The position numbers and the translations under genes were made by a program. From an uncultured Veillonella sp. (GTDB lineage Bacteria > Bacillota > Negativicutes > Veillonellales > Veillonellaceae), in contig USAV01000007.1 in NCBI GenBank assembly GCA_900552715.1, forward strand, positions 1 to 34,918: a DNA stretch of 34,918 bases, written 5' to 3'. The notes under the pieces were generated by a model. The model did not search any database. It worked only from the letters and a program-made list of their open reading frames with translations, and was not told the origin of the DNA. Shown in pieces: positions 14,793 to 23,046 of the stretch (its first letter is position 1; each line of letters starts with the position of its first letter).

Positions 14793-16250
14793 TCAACCTT
14801 GTTGGCAGAAATATATTATGTAGTTTTTATCAGGACTAACTGCAGCACCTAGAGAATATGGATGATTCCGACTTCCGCCAAAATCAAATACATACAATAC
14901 ATAATTGTCTGGTATTTCTATGGAATCTTCATTATATGACAATCTATGCAAATATTGTTTTTGAAGCTTTTGATTTTCCTTTTCAGTATAAATTGGATAC
15001 ACTTTATCTTTAGAACGCTTATTTTCATAATCCGGTTTAGGCTTTAATGCGTCTCGCGCATCTTCTATTCGTTTACGAGTTTCAAAATATCTCTTATACT
15101 TTGCACTATTGTCTTCATCTGCAATCTGTACCTTATTGAATTCTGCTAATACTTGATTTTCCAACTCATATATTTCATCTACAGATTTATCAATTGGATG
15201 GTCTTGTCGCTCTTGTATAAATTTACCCATCGGCACAGTTGTATTTTTTACAGTCAATATCGACCTTGGAATTAATGCATATAGAGAATCTGCATAAGCC
15301 ATATTCGAATCGATATATCGTTTAACATACACATTGGATATATCAGCTTTTAAAACAACTAATTTAGAATTTGAAAGCGCTTCATCAATATATGGCTTTA
15401 ATTGTTCCGGTGTGCCTCCAAATGCAAATTGTACATAAGCCCTACCTTGTAAAAAGCCTGGATTACTATGCATATGAATATTTTTTGCAAAACTTGGCAT
15501 ATTTTTGGGGAAGCCTGGAATCATAGGCATCCTTTTATAATCCTTTGGATTATTGATAGGATACTGAATCAATTCTATAGGTTTAAAAAAACTTTCCAAA
15601 GATTCTTTAATTTCAGCTTTAGATCTAGCCGTAAATAGATCATGTCCTTTTCCCTTATTTTTATCTAAATATTCTCGAATTTCCCTTTCATTTGCTGCAT
15701 CCCGATCGGCACGAGTTCGATAATCTTTAGTATTAACGGGATTCGTTAGCTTAATTTCCCCTTTACCATTCTTTTTCATATATGGGCTCACAATGCGTAA
15801 GGGTTTTTCTCGACCACCAATAAAATAGCCTTCATTACGTGTTGATTCAGTATTATAGTGTTTAATTTCTTTTAGTGCTGTTTCATCCTTATCATTATAA
15901 AGTGGATCAAACGTTTTATATTCACTTCCAAAATCAGGTTTTTCTGATGTTTTTAATCGTTGAGAACCGTGCTCCTTCTCCATCCGCTCTAATATAATTT
16001 CATCGCCCATTGAAAGTGCCTTCGTATCTATCGATTTATCTTTTATAACAGCTTTAAAAGCACCAGGAATAACCTCAACAAAATCTACTTTTACTGGGCC
16101 TTTTGTTTGTACAAACTGTTTTAACTTTGTATTATTTTTTTGTTCAATACTTATATTTTGATTCTGACTATCTACTACTTCTGCTGCAAAACTAGACTGA
16201 CTATATAATGCTAGTGAAAGCATCATCAGCACAAAATATTTCTTATTCAT
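14793..16250 (-). CDS. Secreted protein of unknown function
   Basis: 485 aa. A clear signal peptide (residues 1-22, cut after AFA) exports the protein to the periplasm or surface. The mature part is highly charged and rich in Lys, Asn and Asp. A middle region has short beta segments (FLQGRAYVQFAFGGTP), then a Lys/Glu-rich helical stretch (about 355-420, coiled-coil-like), then a C-terminal beta region ending with NYIIYFCQQG. A lone Cys lies near the very end. No family is recognised. The binding site GGAGAGAGAA lies directly before the ATG and is a perfect 9-base complement of repeats in RNA A. The tRNA operon terminator upstream isolates it from the tRNAs. Confidence 0.8.
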   Translation of the reverse strand: MNKKYFVLMMLSLALYSQSSFAAEVVDSQNQNISIEQKNNTKLKQFVQTKGPVKVDFVEVIPGAFKAVIKDKSIDTKALSMGDEIILERMEKEHGSQRLKTSEKPDFGSEYKTFDPLYNDKDETALKEIKHYNTESTRNEGYFIGGREKPLRIVSPYMKKNGKGEIKLTNPVNTKDYRTRADRDAANEREIREYLDKNKGKGHDLFTARSKAEIKESLESFFKPIELIQYPINNPKDYKRMPMIPGFPKNMPSFAKNIHMHSNPGFLQGRAYVQFAFGGTPEQLKPYIDEALSNSKLVVLKADISNVYVKRYIDSNMAYADSLYALIPRSILTVKNTTVPMGKFIQERQDHPIDKSVDEIYELENQVLAEFNKVQIADEDNSAKYKRYFETRKRIEDARDALKPKPDYENKRSKDKVYPIYTEKENQKLQKQYLHRLSYNEDSIEIPDNYVLYVFDFGGSRNHPYSLGAAVSPDKNYIIYFCQQG

Positions 16251-16259
16251 TTCTCTCTC
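16251..16259 (-). promoter_or_regulatory. Ribosome binding site with complementarity to RNA A
   Basis: The mRNA reads AGGAGAGAGAA before AUG. GAGAGAGAA (complement of 16251-16259) pairs with the TTCTCTCTC of RNA A at two places (complements of 1796-1804 and 1779-1787). Pairing would cover the binding site and block initiation. Such purine-rich sites are common, so chance is possible. Confidence 0.4.
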
Positions 16260-16291
16260 CTATATACATCTACAACTTTTAATGTTATAGC

Positions 16292-16322
16292 AAAAAGGAC
16301 CTACAGTAAACTGTAGGTCCTT
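16292..16322 (-). terminator. Terminator of the tRNA operon
   Basis: AAGGACCTACAGT with its perfect complement, then TTTTT on the minus strand, 7 bases past the encoded CCA of tRNA-Leu. Confidence 0.9.
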
Positions 16323-16328
16323 ATTTCT

Positions 16329-16414
16329 TGGTGCGGTTGGAGGGACTTGAACCCTCACGAGCGTACGCTCACCACCCCCTCAAGATGGCGTGTCTGCCAT
16401 TCCACCACAACCGC
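16329..16414 (-). tRNA. tRNA-Leu (anticodon GAG)
   Basis: 86 nt including an encoded CCA. Acceptor stem GCGGTTG/CAACCGC, anticodon stem CCATC/GGTGG with loop TTGAGGG, and the long variable arm of a class II tRNA (GAGCGTACGCTC). T loop GTTCAAGTC. Last gene of the three-tRNA operon. Confidence 0.96.
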
Positions 16415-16426
16415 ATGGAATACAAA

Positions 16427-16502
<76 letters not shown>

Positions 16503-16507
16503 ATGAA

Positions 16508-16583
16508 TGGCGACCCCGATCAGATTTGAACTGACGATCTTCGCCGTGACAGGGCGACATGTTAACCGCTACACCACGGGGCC
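16508..16583 (-). tRNA. tRNA-Asp (anticodon GTC)
   Basis: 76 nt with encoded CCA. Acceptor stem GGCCCCG/CGGGGTC, anticodon stem TCGCC/GGCGA with loop CTGTCAC, T loop GTTCAAATC. First gene of the operon, five bases before tRNA-Phe. Confidence 0.96.
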
Positions 16584-16612
16584 GCGTATCAACTCTCGTT
16601 GACTACTCGTAT

Positions 16613-16642
16613 ATATTAACATGAGGTAACCCACTAATGCAA
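16613..16642 (-). promoter_or_regulatory. Promoter of the tRNA operon
   Basis: Minus strand -35 TTGCAT (16637-16642), 18-base spacer, -10 TAATAT (16613-16618). A small hairpin (TCAAC/GTTGA at 16588-16601) sits between it and tRNA-Asp and may guide 5' processing. The rest of 16643-16851 is AT-rich with no supported gene; one hairpin with CTTAAG arms lies near 16824-16839. Confidence 0.5.
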
Positions 16643-16851
16643 GTACTTTTTTCTAATTTTTTGATGAATTTTTCCAAAATATATGAAATTAGGAACTATC
16701 TATTAAAAATCGCAAATATTAGCCATTTATATTTAGTATGCTTGAATATACTACAAATTATACCTATAATTACAGAAATCAAAAACGCCTGTAAAACGGA
16801 TACTTTTTTTGATTTGTGACTATCTTAAGAACCAGCTTAAGGATAATAATA

Positions 16852-16895
16852 AAATTGGCACCTAAATTTCTTTAACAAAAACTAGGTACCAATTT
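16852..16895 (-). terminator. Terminator after the outer-membrane barrel gene
   Basis: Arms 16852-16864 and 16883-16895 pair over 13 bases; the one mismatch on + is a G-U wobble in the minus-strand RNA, and a T/A tail follows. Confidence 0.7.
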
Positions 16896-16949
16896 CAACA
16901 TAATTATATAAAATTGTTTATTATGGTATTTTTACAAGTATGATACAAA

Positions 16950-18164
16950 TTATAAATGATCCCAAGGACCATCACGCAAATCTTGTTCCCAATAATACTC
17001 AACCTTCATATCACCACGTTTGACCTTATCGAATACCTTAGAACGTGCAGTGGTCATCACATTTTCACTATGCTTACCACCGAAGTACGCATATCGAGAT
17101 TTACCCAATGTGTACATAACTGATACATAAGGTTCTACAGAACTAATATTACTTTTACCAATTCCTAGATCTACAGAAATATGAGGCGTCACATTCATTT
17201 TAGCGCCTACCTTTAATCCATGTATAGATTGCCACTTATGTTGGTCAATATAGAACATCTCTTCTGGATGTTCTCCTGGCGCTTTTGTTTTCCAATGATA
17301 TCCTTCCACATAACTAGATAGCCAACGGGCATTCTTATAATCTCGTGTATACCGTATATCAAAGCCATCCAATACATGTTCATAAGAATATCGGGGTGTT
17401 CTATGAATACCATCAGGTGGTGAACTTAAGCTATCATGAAAATCTATTGCCCGTGGTACTTGACGCAAAGGTGTGTTAATGTCATAAGGCCCCACCTTTT
17501 TTTCTGATAGTCCATGGTATACATTGACACTAATCGTATTTAGACCAGCTACATATTCTAATCCTGCACTAACACGAGAAAATTTATCCTTAAATGCATA
17601 GTCATAGAATACATTGGCGCCGACGTAGGCATGCTCATGTGTACTAAGGCGACGATAGCCAACACCAGCAGTACCGACAACACCAAGCGTATCATGTTTT
17701 ACTACTTCACCTTTATCAATATAGGTACCTTGACCGTCAATTCTTCCAAAATCTGAATCCGAACCATTCCAATATGTAGTAGTGGAAACTTTTTCGCCAC
17801 CATTACCATCTAAGCGCCCTTGTACAAACACCAAGGATTTGCCATCTTTACCATATTGTTTTATGGGTTGTAACGTCTCTATAAAATACTGTGTATTCAC
17901 TTTCTGCTTAGAGTTATGATTCCGGTAATGAAATCGTGTATCATAGCTTAGATTATTATCAGTCATTTGCTTATTAGGCATTGCATAATCATGATAGGCA
18001 TCTTCCTGGCTCCCTTTAAAACCAATACCAATATCAGTACGATCCATCCAGCTTGATTGAACTTTTTCTCCATTATCTTTATCTGCTGCTAATGCGCATG
18101 TAGCAAAACTACATGTCAATGCTGTACATACTAAAGATTTGATAATCACCTTTTTACTAACCAT
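16950..18164 (-). CDS. Outer-membrane beta-barrel, inverse-autotransporter (intimin/invasin) type, without passenger
   Basis: 404 aa from the ATG at 18162-18164, which has AAGGGGAG upstream; a 10-codon longer frame exists but would bury this site. A signal peptide (about residues 1-26, cut after ALA) precedes an all-beta domain with alternating strands. The segment TAGVGYRRLSTHEHAYVGANVFYDYAFKDKFSRVSAGLEY is the hallmark of the inverse autotransporter barrel. In that family the barrel is followed by Ig-like passengers; here the protein ends after a few more strands (DLGIGKSN, YVSVMYTLGKSRYAYFG) and a charged tail. It may be a porin-like or adhesion-assisting barrel. It has its own promoter and terminator. 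Confidence 0.75.
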   Translation of the reverse strand: MVSKKVIIKSLVCTALTCSFATCALAADKDNGEKVQSSWMDRTDIGIGFKGSQEDAYHDYAMPNKQMTDNNLSYDTRFHYRNHNSKQKVNTQYFIETLQPIKQYGKDGKSLVFVQGRLDGNGGEKVSTTTYWNGSDSDFGRIDGQGTYIDKGEVVKHDTLGVVGTAGVGYRRLSTHEHAYVGANVFYDYAFKDKFSRVSAGLEYVAGLNTISVNVYHGLSEKKVGPYDINTPLRQVPRAIDFHDSLSSPPDGIHRTPRYSYEHVLDGFDIRYTRDYKNARWLSSYVEGYHWKTKAPGEHPEEMFYIDQHKWQSIHGLKVGAKMNVTPHISVDLGIGKSNISSVEPYVSVMYTLGKSRYAYFGGKHSENVMTTARSKVFDKVKRGDMKVEYYWEQDLRDGPWDHL

Positions 18165-18207
18165 AGTCTCCCCTTCTTTATATGAAATTTTCATGAAAGA
18201 TACTTTT

Positions 18208-18236
18208 ATTATATATTCTTTAGTTAGCTAAAGCAA
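18208..18236 (-). promoter_or_regulatory. Promoter of the barrel gene
   Basis: Minus strand -35 TTGCTT (18231-18236), 17-base spacer, perfect -10 TATAAT (18208-18213). The leader is about 37 bases. Confidence 0.65.
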
Positions 18237-18349
18237 GAATATGTCCTATCCACTTTATAGCATATATATTCGCTACAGTTTATTAGTACATATATTTGAA
18301 AGTTCTACTGTTTTAAGTATTACTAATTAATAATTATAGTGAATCGTCT

Positions 18350-18378
18350 TTGACTATGATAAAATAAATATATATTAT
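18350..18378 (+). promoter_or_regulatory. Promoter of the DUF2939-like gene
   Basis: TTGACT (18350-18355), 17-base spacer, TATTAT (18373-18378), 43 bases before the ATG. Divergent from the barrel gene promoter. Confidence 0.55.
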
Positions 18379-18421
18379 ATAAATAATAAGAATGTAATAT
18401 AAAATACTTTGGAGTAATACA

Positions 18422-19039
18422 ATGAAATCAAAATCACTTATAACAATTTTAATTGTTGCTATTGTAGGTGCGCTTGCAGCAGCATGGTATTTCATGTGGT
18501 ACATTCCCCACACACCAGCCTATACGTTAAAAATTATTCATCAAGCCGTGCAAGATAAAGATGCCGATGAGGCTTTACGCCACATAGATACAAAATCTAT
18601 TGTAAAAAATATCTTAGAACGGGAAGGCAACAAATATATAGATACATCTAATCCATTTGGTAAAGCTACTATTGCAGCAGCTAAAACATTTGGTCCATCT
18701 TTAATTGAAGATGTGATGCGAAAATATATTGAAGATCCAGATAGCTTTAAATCTCAGCCAACTACAACAGACACTAATAATACGGCTCAAAGTGATGACA
18801 ACATGTCCATGGTCGATCGCCTTGTGGATGGCCGTCTCTTCAAAGCGCATGATGTAGAGGTTAAAAATATCAAATCTGAAGACGATGGAGATACAGCTAC
18901 CGTAACAGTAACAATCCAAAACAACAAAAGAAATATGACAAAAGATATACGTGTTTTGATGCGTCACTTAGGTGATGGCACATGGGTTATTTACGATATT
19001 CCAGATATGGAAGACTTATATACAGTGACTCGTAAATAA
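18422..19039 (+). CDS. DUF2939-like membrane-anchored protein
   Basis: 205 aa. One N-terminal membrane segment (about 7-27) and an exported domain. The start of the mature part (TPAYTLKIIHQAVQDKDADEALRHIDTKSIVKNIL) follows the DUF2939 pattern, in which a helix-rich start is followed by a C-terminal beta part (here EDDGDTATVTVTIQN..WVIYDIPDME). A 20-residue polar linker (about 115-135) divides the two. Function unknown. GGAG binding site; single gene with its own promoter and a shared terminator. Confidence 0.68.
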   Translation: MKSKSLITILIVAIVGALAAAWYFMWYIPHTPAYTLKIIHQAVQDKDADEALRHIDTKSIVKNILEREGNKYIDTSNPFGKATIAAAKTFGPSLIEDVMRKYIEDPDSFKSQPTTTDTNNTAQSDDNMSMVDRLVDGRLFKAHDVEVKNIKSEDDGDTATVTVTIQNNKRNMTKDIRVLMRHLGDGTWVIYDIPDMEDLYTVTRK

Positions 19040-19068
19040 AACGTAATCATTAAAACATACAAAACCCC

Positions 19069-19109
19069 AAAAGGACAGTACATACTGAAATAGTATATAC
19101 TGTCCTTTT
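19069..19109. terminator. Bidirectional terminator between the DUF2939-like gene and the men operon
   Basis: An 18-base stem with one mismatch (19069-19086 with 19092-19109, core AAAGGACAGTA), with an A run on the left and a T run on the right. It ends both convergent units. Confidence 0.9.
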
Positions 19110-19134
19110 ATCATTTTATATTACTTGTTATCTA

Positions 19135-19512
19135 TTACCGATCAAAGTCCACAATAGCTAGTGTTACGGTTACTTGAGAAATAAGTCGCTCTGCATCGTC
19201 TAGCATATCAAAGCGCCACACATGGGATGTTTTCCCTTTTACCAGTAATGTGCCGTGAGCTGTTAAGGCCCCTTCACATCGTACAGGGCGCAAGTGGTTA
19301 GCCGTAATGGATTGACCTACGCCAAATTTATCCGGTCCAATGAGTTCGTTACTCATCATGCCGGAAATGATTTCAGCAAATGCCAAGATGGCTCCACCGT
19401 TTAAATAGCCTTGAGGCTGTTTGTGGAATTCTCCTAAGTTCATTTTTGCAAAGCATGTAGTATCGCTCGTCATACGAGGCTTTTCAATTTGTAAAGATTC
19501 TATTAAATTCAT
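19135..19512 (-). CDS. menI: Hotdog-fold acyl-CoA thioesterase, probable DHNA-CoA thioesterase
   Basis: 125 aa PaaI/YdiI-type hotdog thioesterase. Helix motif GYLNGGAILAFAEIISG carries the catalytic Glu; the usual His of the HGG motif is Asn here. A C-terminal beta-strand run (GTLLVKGKTSHVWRFDM) completes the fold. Placed last in the men operon and overlapping menC by 4 bases (ATGA), so the likely reaction is hydrolysis of 1,4-dihydroxy-2-naphthoyl-CoA. The gene symbol rests mainly on this context. I start it at the ATG at 19510-19512. Confidence 0.78.
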   Translation of the reverse strand: MNLIESLQIEKPRMTSDTTCFAKMNLGEFHKQPQGYLNGGAILAFAEIISGMMSNELIGPDKFGVGQSITANHLRPVRCEGALTAHGTLLVKGKTSHVWRFDMLDDAERLISQVTVTLAIVDFDR

Positions 19513-20660
19513 AGTGTTCGTTTCTCCACACAATATGCTTCTAATCTATCATCAAAAACAGTTACACCTAGTCCATCTCCATCAGGAACGTGCATAACGC
19601 CATCCTTAAAGGTTAAATCTGGATAGATGAGATCTCGTTCAAAATATCTATTAGAATCAGATAAATCTCCTGCCATATAGGAATCACCTAGAGCCGCTAG
19701 TTGAGCGTGCAACATTTTCGAAATACCCGACTCTACCATGCTCCCCACCCAATACGGAATATGGCATTCTCTACAAAGATTAATAGCTGCCTTAGTAGGT
19801 ACGAGACCACCCATGCGGCCTACTTTTACATTAAGTACATCAATCAAACCATATTCAATAGCATAGGACAAATCATCATAGCCTAATATAGATTCATCTA
19901 AACAGATAGGCGTTTCAATATGCCAATCATCGTTATTAAGGCGTTCCCACTTCCACTCCTTATAGGATTGAAGCGTTGTTATAGCAAAAGGCTCTTCTAT
20001 ACAGGCTAGTTTCAAATCATTAAATTGACGGACCTTATCAATATCATCATAAGAATAGCTTTGATTAGCATCAGCTGCCAAGACTAAATCAGGGTAATGC
20101 TTACGTACTAAGGCCGCCCGGTCGTAGCCATCTGTAGGATTCACCTTTAACTTGATGCGCTTACAACCATTCGCCACATGAGCTTCTACTGTATCTAATA
20201 ATTGTTCTATTGGTACGTCCCCGATAACAATACCACTTTCAATGGTATCTTGTAAGGGCTGTCCCATAATATAAGAAACGGAATTCACACCCAGTCTCTC
20301 ACAATGAAGATTGATAAGGGCATTCTCTACAGCAGCAATGGTCATCGGCATATGATCTCGATTGAGCCAGAATTGCAGCTGACGTACATAGGTCATAAGC
20401 GGCTTAGGCCGCATCAAGCGGAGATTAAATATATAATCATCCACCAATTTTTTCCAACATGTATCTACAGTTTCCGCCGTATAGAATGGGTCTGTGAAAG
20501 CCACACACTCACCATAACCTACATAACCTTGTTGGTCCTCGATTCGGATAACAATGGTCTCCCGTTCCTTTACCTCGCCCTTAGCAGTCTTAAAATTAAA
20601 CTTCATCGGTAGTTTAAGGCGATATGTAGTTATACTTTTAAAGTTTAAAATATCATTCAT
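19509..20660 (-). CDS. menC: o-Succinylbenzoate synthase
   Basis: Enolase-superfamily dehydratase of 383 aa that converts SHCHC to o-succinylbenzoate. The C-terminal barrel shows the catalytic pattern: KLKVNP (general acid/base Lys), LAADANQSY (metal Asp), CIEEPF (metal Glu), CLDESILGY (metal Asp) and LNVKVGRMGG (second Lys). The N-terminal capping domain (about 1-130) begins with the LKLPMKFNFKTAKGEVKERET substrate loop. Seven bases after menE and overlapping menI. Confidence 0.92.
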   Translation of the reverse strand: MNDILNFKSITTYRLKLPMKFNFKTAKGEVKERETIVIRIEDQQGYVGYGECVAFTDPFYTAETVDTCWKKLVDDYIFNLRLMRPKPLMTYVRQLQFWLNRDHMPMTIAAVENALINLHCERLGVNSVSYIMGQPLQDTIESGIVIGDVPIEQLLDTVEAHVANGCKRIKLKVNPTDGYDRAALVRKHYPDLVLAADANQSYSYDDIDKVRQFNDLKLACIEEPFAITTLQSYKEWKWERLNNDDWHIETPICLDESILGYDDLSYAIEYGLIDVLNVKVGRMGGLVPTKAAINLCRECHIPYWVGSMVESGISKMLHAQLAALGDSYMAGDLSDSNRYFERDLIYPDLTFKDGVMHVPDGDGLGVTVFDDRLEAYCVEKRTL

Positions 20661-20667
20661 AAGCGCC

Positions 20668-22056
20668 TCAATCTTCTAAATGTAGTTCATTACGCACAAT
20701 TTTACCTGTGCCATTACGAGGCAATGCAGGTAAAATTTTTACATATTTTGGAATTTTATACTTCGCCAAAGATTTAGTCATAAAGGATAAAATCTCATCA
20801 GACGTCATGCTTTCACCATCGTGAAAAGCCACAAAGAGTGCTGGTACTTGGCCCCATTTAGGATCAGATACAGGTACAACAGCACATTCCTTCACTTCTG
20901 GCAATGTATAAACTAGGTCCTCTAGCTCCTTAGGATAAATATTTTCACCACCAGAAATGATGAGATCCTTGCGACGATTCAAAATATATACGAACCCATC
21001 TTCATCGACATAACCAATATCATCGGTATTAAGATCACCATCAATCGGCTCCTTGCCAATATACCCAGTCATAACCATGGGCCCTGTCAAATGGATTTCC
21101 CCTACTCCATCCGCATCAGGGTTATCAATGCGAATCTGCATCCCAGGTAATGGTCTACCTACAGAATCTCGTTTATGAGGATAATCCAACACAGAGAAGG
21201 TCACACTTTGACTAAAGGTCTCAGTCATACCATACGTCTTATAAATCGGCAACGATTTCTTCTCACAAGCATCAATAAGCGCCATAGGAATGAACTCACC
21301 ACCCAGCAAAATAACACGTAATGTATGATGTTTAATCTTCGGTTCTAATTGGGTCAAAATTGTGGGCACCAGAGACATCATATTGATTTTCTCAGATTCA
21401 ATGAGTTCTAAAACCTTTATCTCATCGTATTTAGGCAATATAGTGATAGCCGTTCCATTGTAAAGAGACCGCATCAAAATAGATAGACCACTTACATGGA
21501 ACAAGGGTAACACCATAAGCCAATTATCTTGTTCAGTTTTACCAAGCACCTCTTGAGATGCTTGTACATGAGCTCTAATTTGCTCCCATCGAAGGGGTAC
21601 TGATTTAAATTGACCTGTTGTAGCACTAGTGTTCATGATAGCCGCAATGTCTGTATCATTAAATGTCCAATCAAAGATATCTTCTAAAACTCGGTCAGAC
21701 AGAATAGTTTCTAGAGTTTCAAACTCAACAGCACATATTGAATCAGGCAGTTGATTCCGTCGGTCTTGACTATGTAAAACGGTGGTAACACCTAATTGTT
21801 TCAATTGGTTTTCTATCTCATTAGGCTTAAGATGTACATTAAGTAATAGTACCTCTTTATGAGCTAGCATAGCAGCCAGTACATAGATTGCCATAATCAC
21901 AGAGTTGTCCGATAAAATGGCCACACGAGAGGTTTCTAGAGGCGTTAATTCACTAGCTACATGGACTACACCACGATATATATCGTTATAAGTATATTCA
22001 TTTATACATATGCGATCAGGATAGTGCTGTGCACCATACCGTAACCATTCCATCAT
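20668..22056 (-). CDS. menE: o-Succinylbenzoate-CoA ligase
   Basis: ANL-family adenylate-forming ligase, 462 aa, which activates o-succinylbenzoate to its CoA ester. The P-loop-like motif is NTSATTGQFKSV (near 145), a mild deviation from TSGTTGxPKGV; then TYGMTETFS (near 285), DDIGYVDEDGFVYILNRRKDLIISGGENIYP with the hinge Asp, and NGTGKIVRNEL with the adenylation Lys near the C terminus. Membership of the men operon fixes the substrate. A 143-base gap with a hairpin separates it from menB, so its expression may be tuned separately. Confidence 0.92.
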   Translation of the reverse strand: MMEWLRYGAQHYPDRICINEYTYNDIYRGVVHVASELTPLETSRVAILSDNSVIMAIYVLAAMLAHKEVLLLNVHLKPNEIENQLKQLGVTTVLHSQDRRNQLPDSICAVEFETLETILSDRVLEDIFDWTFNDTDIAAIMNTSATTGQFKSVPLRWEQIRAHVQASQEVLGKTEQDNWLMVLPLFHVSGLSILMRSLYNGTAITILPKYDEIKVLELIESEKINMMSLVPTILTQLEPKIKHHTLRVILLGGEFIPMALIDACEKKSLPIYKTYGMTETFSQSVTFSVLDYPHKRDSVGRPLPGMQIRIDNPDADGVGEIHLTGPMVMTGYIGKEPIDGDLNTDDIGYVDEDGFVYILNRRKDLIISGGENIYPKELEDLVYTLPEVKECAVVPVSDPKWGQVPALFVAFHDGESMTSDEILSFMTKSLAKYKIPKYVKILPALPRNGTGKIVRNELHLED

Positions 22057-22122
22057 CTCACCTCGTATCCAAAGATAATGCCTTATGATTAATGATTAAT
22101 AATCACAGACATTACAAGAAAG

Positions 22123-22141
22123 GCGCCTCATATAGAGGCGC
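22123..22141 (-). terminator. Hairpin between menB and menE
   Basis: GCGCCTC/GAGGCGC with a five-base loop, followed on the minus strand by CTTTCTTG. It lies 58 bases past the menB stop. The weak U tail suggests partial termination or a processing site inside the operon. Confidence 0.5.
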
Positions 22142-22199
22142 ACTTGTCGTTTGTACAATGAATCCCACATTTAGTAATAGACTAGCACTATTATTACGA

Positions 22200-23042
22200 T
22201 TAAGGGAATTTAGGGAATTGTTTGAAGTTCGGTTTACGTTTTTCTTTGAACGCATCACGGCCTTCTTTTGCTTCATCGATTGTGTAGTACATCAATGTAG
22301 CGTCGCCTGCAAATTGTTGTAAGCCTGCAAGACCATCAGTATCGGCGTTGAATGCACCTTTCAACATACGCAATGCCATTGGGGACAATTCAAGGATTTC
22401 GTTACACCATTGAACTGTTTCTTCTTCCAATTTGTCGAATGGTACAACACAGTTAACCATGCCCATTTCATAAGCTTGAGCAGCTGTGTATTGACGGCAA
22501 AGGAACCATACTTCACGAGCGCGTTTATGACCAATCATGCGAGCCAAGTAACCTGCCCCGTAACCAGCGTCGAAGGAACCTACGCGAGGACCTGTTTGAC
22601 CAAATTTAGCATTTTCAGAAGCGATGGTAAGGTCACACACGATGTGCAATACATGGCCACCACCAATAGCAAAGCCATTAACCATAGCGATGACAGGTTT
22701 TGGAATAACGCGAATCAAACGTTGCAAATCAAGCACGTTCAAACGAGGTACATTATCTTCGCCTACATAACCACCATGGCCGCGTACGCTTTGGTCACCA
22801 CCGGAGCAGAATGCTTCTTTATCTTCACCTTGACCGTGGTTTGCACCAGTCAATACGATTACGCCTACTTCGTTATCTTCACGAGCTACTGTGAAAGCAT
22901 CGATTAACTCCATAACAGTTTTAGGACGGAACGCGTTACGTACCTGTGGGCGATTAATAGTAATCTTTGCAATGCCATTATATGTTTCGTAAATTACATC
23001 TTCATAATTACAATCCAATACTTTCCAATCAAATTTGCTCAT
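22200..23042 (-). CDS. menB: 1,4-Dihydroxy-2-naphthoyl-CoA synthase
   Basis: Crotonase-fold enzyme of 280 aa that closes the second ring of o-succinylbenzoyl-CoA. Motifs: FCSGGDQSVRGHGGY, VNGFAIGGGHVLHIVCDLTIA with the oxyanion-hole glycines, and FGQTGPRVGSFDAGYGAGYLARMIG typical of MenB. The C-terminal tail (FKEKRKPNFKQFPKFP) is also characteristic. The gene sits 4 bases after menH. Confidence 0.96.
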   Translation of the reverse strand: MSKFDWKVLDCNYEDVIYETYNGIAKITINRPQVRNAFRPKTVMELIDAFTVAREDNEVGVIVLTGANHGQGEDKEAFCSGGDQSVRGHGGYVGEDNVPRLNVLDLQRLIRVIPKPVIAMVNGFAIGGGHVLHIVCDLTIASENAKFGQTGPRVGSFDAGYGAGYLARMIGHKRAREVWFLCRQYTAAQAYEMGMVNCVVPFDKLEEETVQWCNEILELSPMALRMLKGAFNADTDGLAGLQQFAGDATLMYYTIDEAKEGRDAFKEKRKPNFKQFPKFP

Positions 23043-23046
23043 GGAC

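Noticed and set aside
16637..16819. A 60-codon ORF in the AT-rich gap
   Set aside because: Composition is low-complexity Ile/Asn/Lys with no binding site; it overlaps the tRNA promoter.
22410..22907. A 165-codon ORF antisense to menB
   Set aside because: It is fully contained in menB on the other strand, has no family resemblance, and is explained by codon bias of the real gene.
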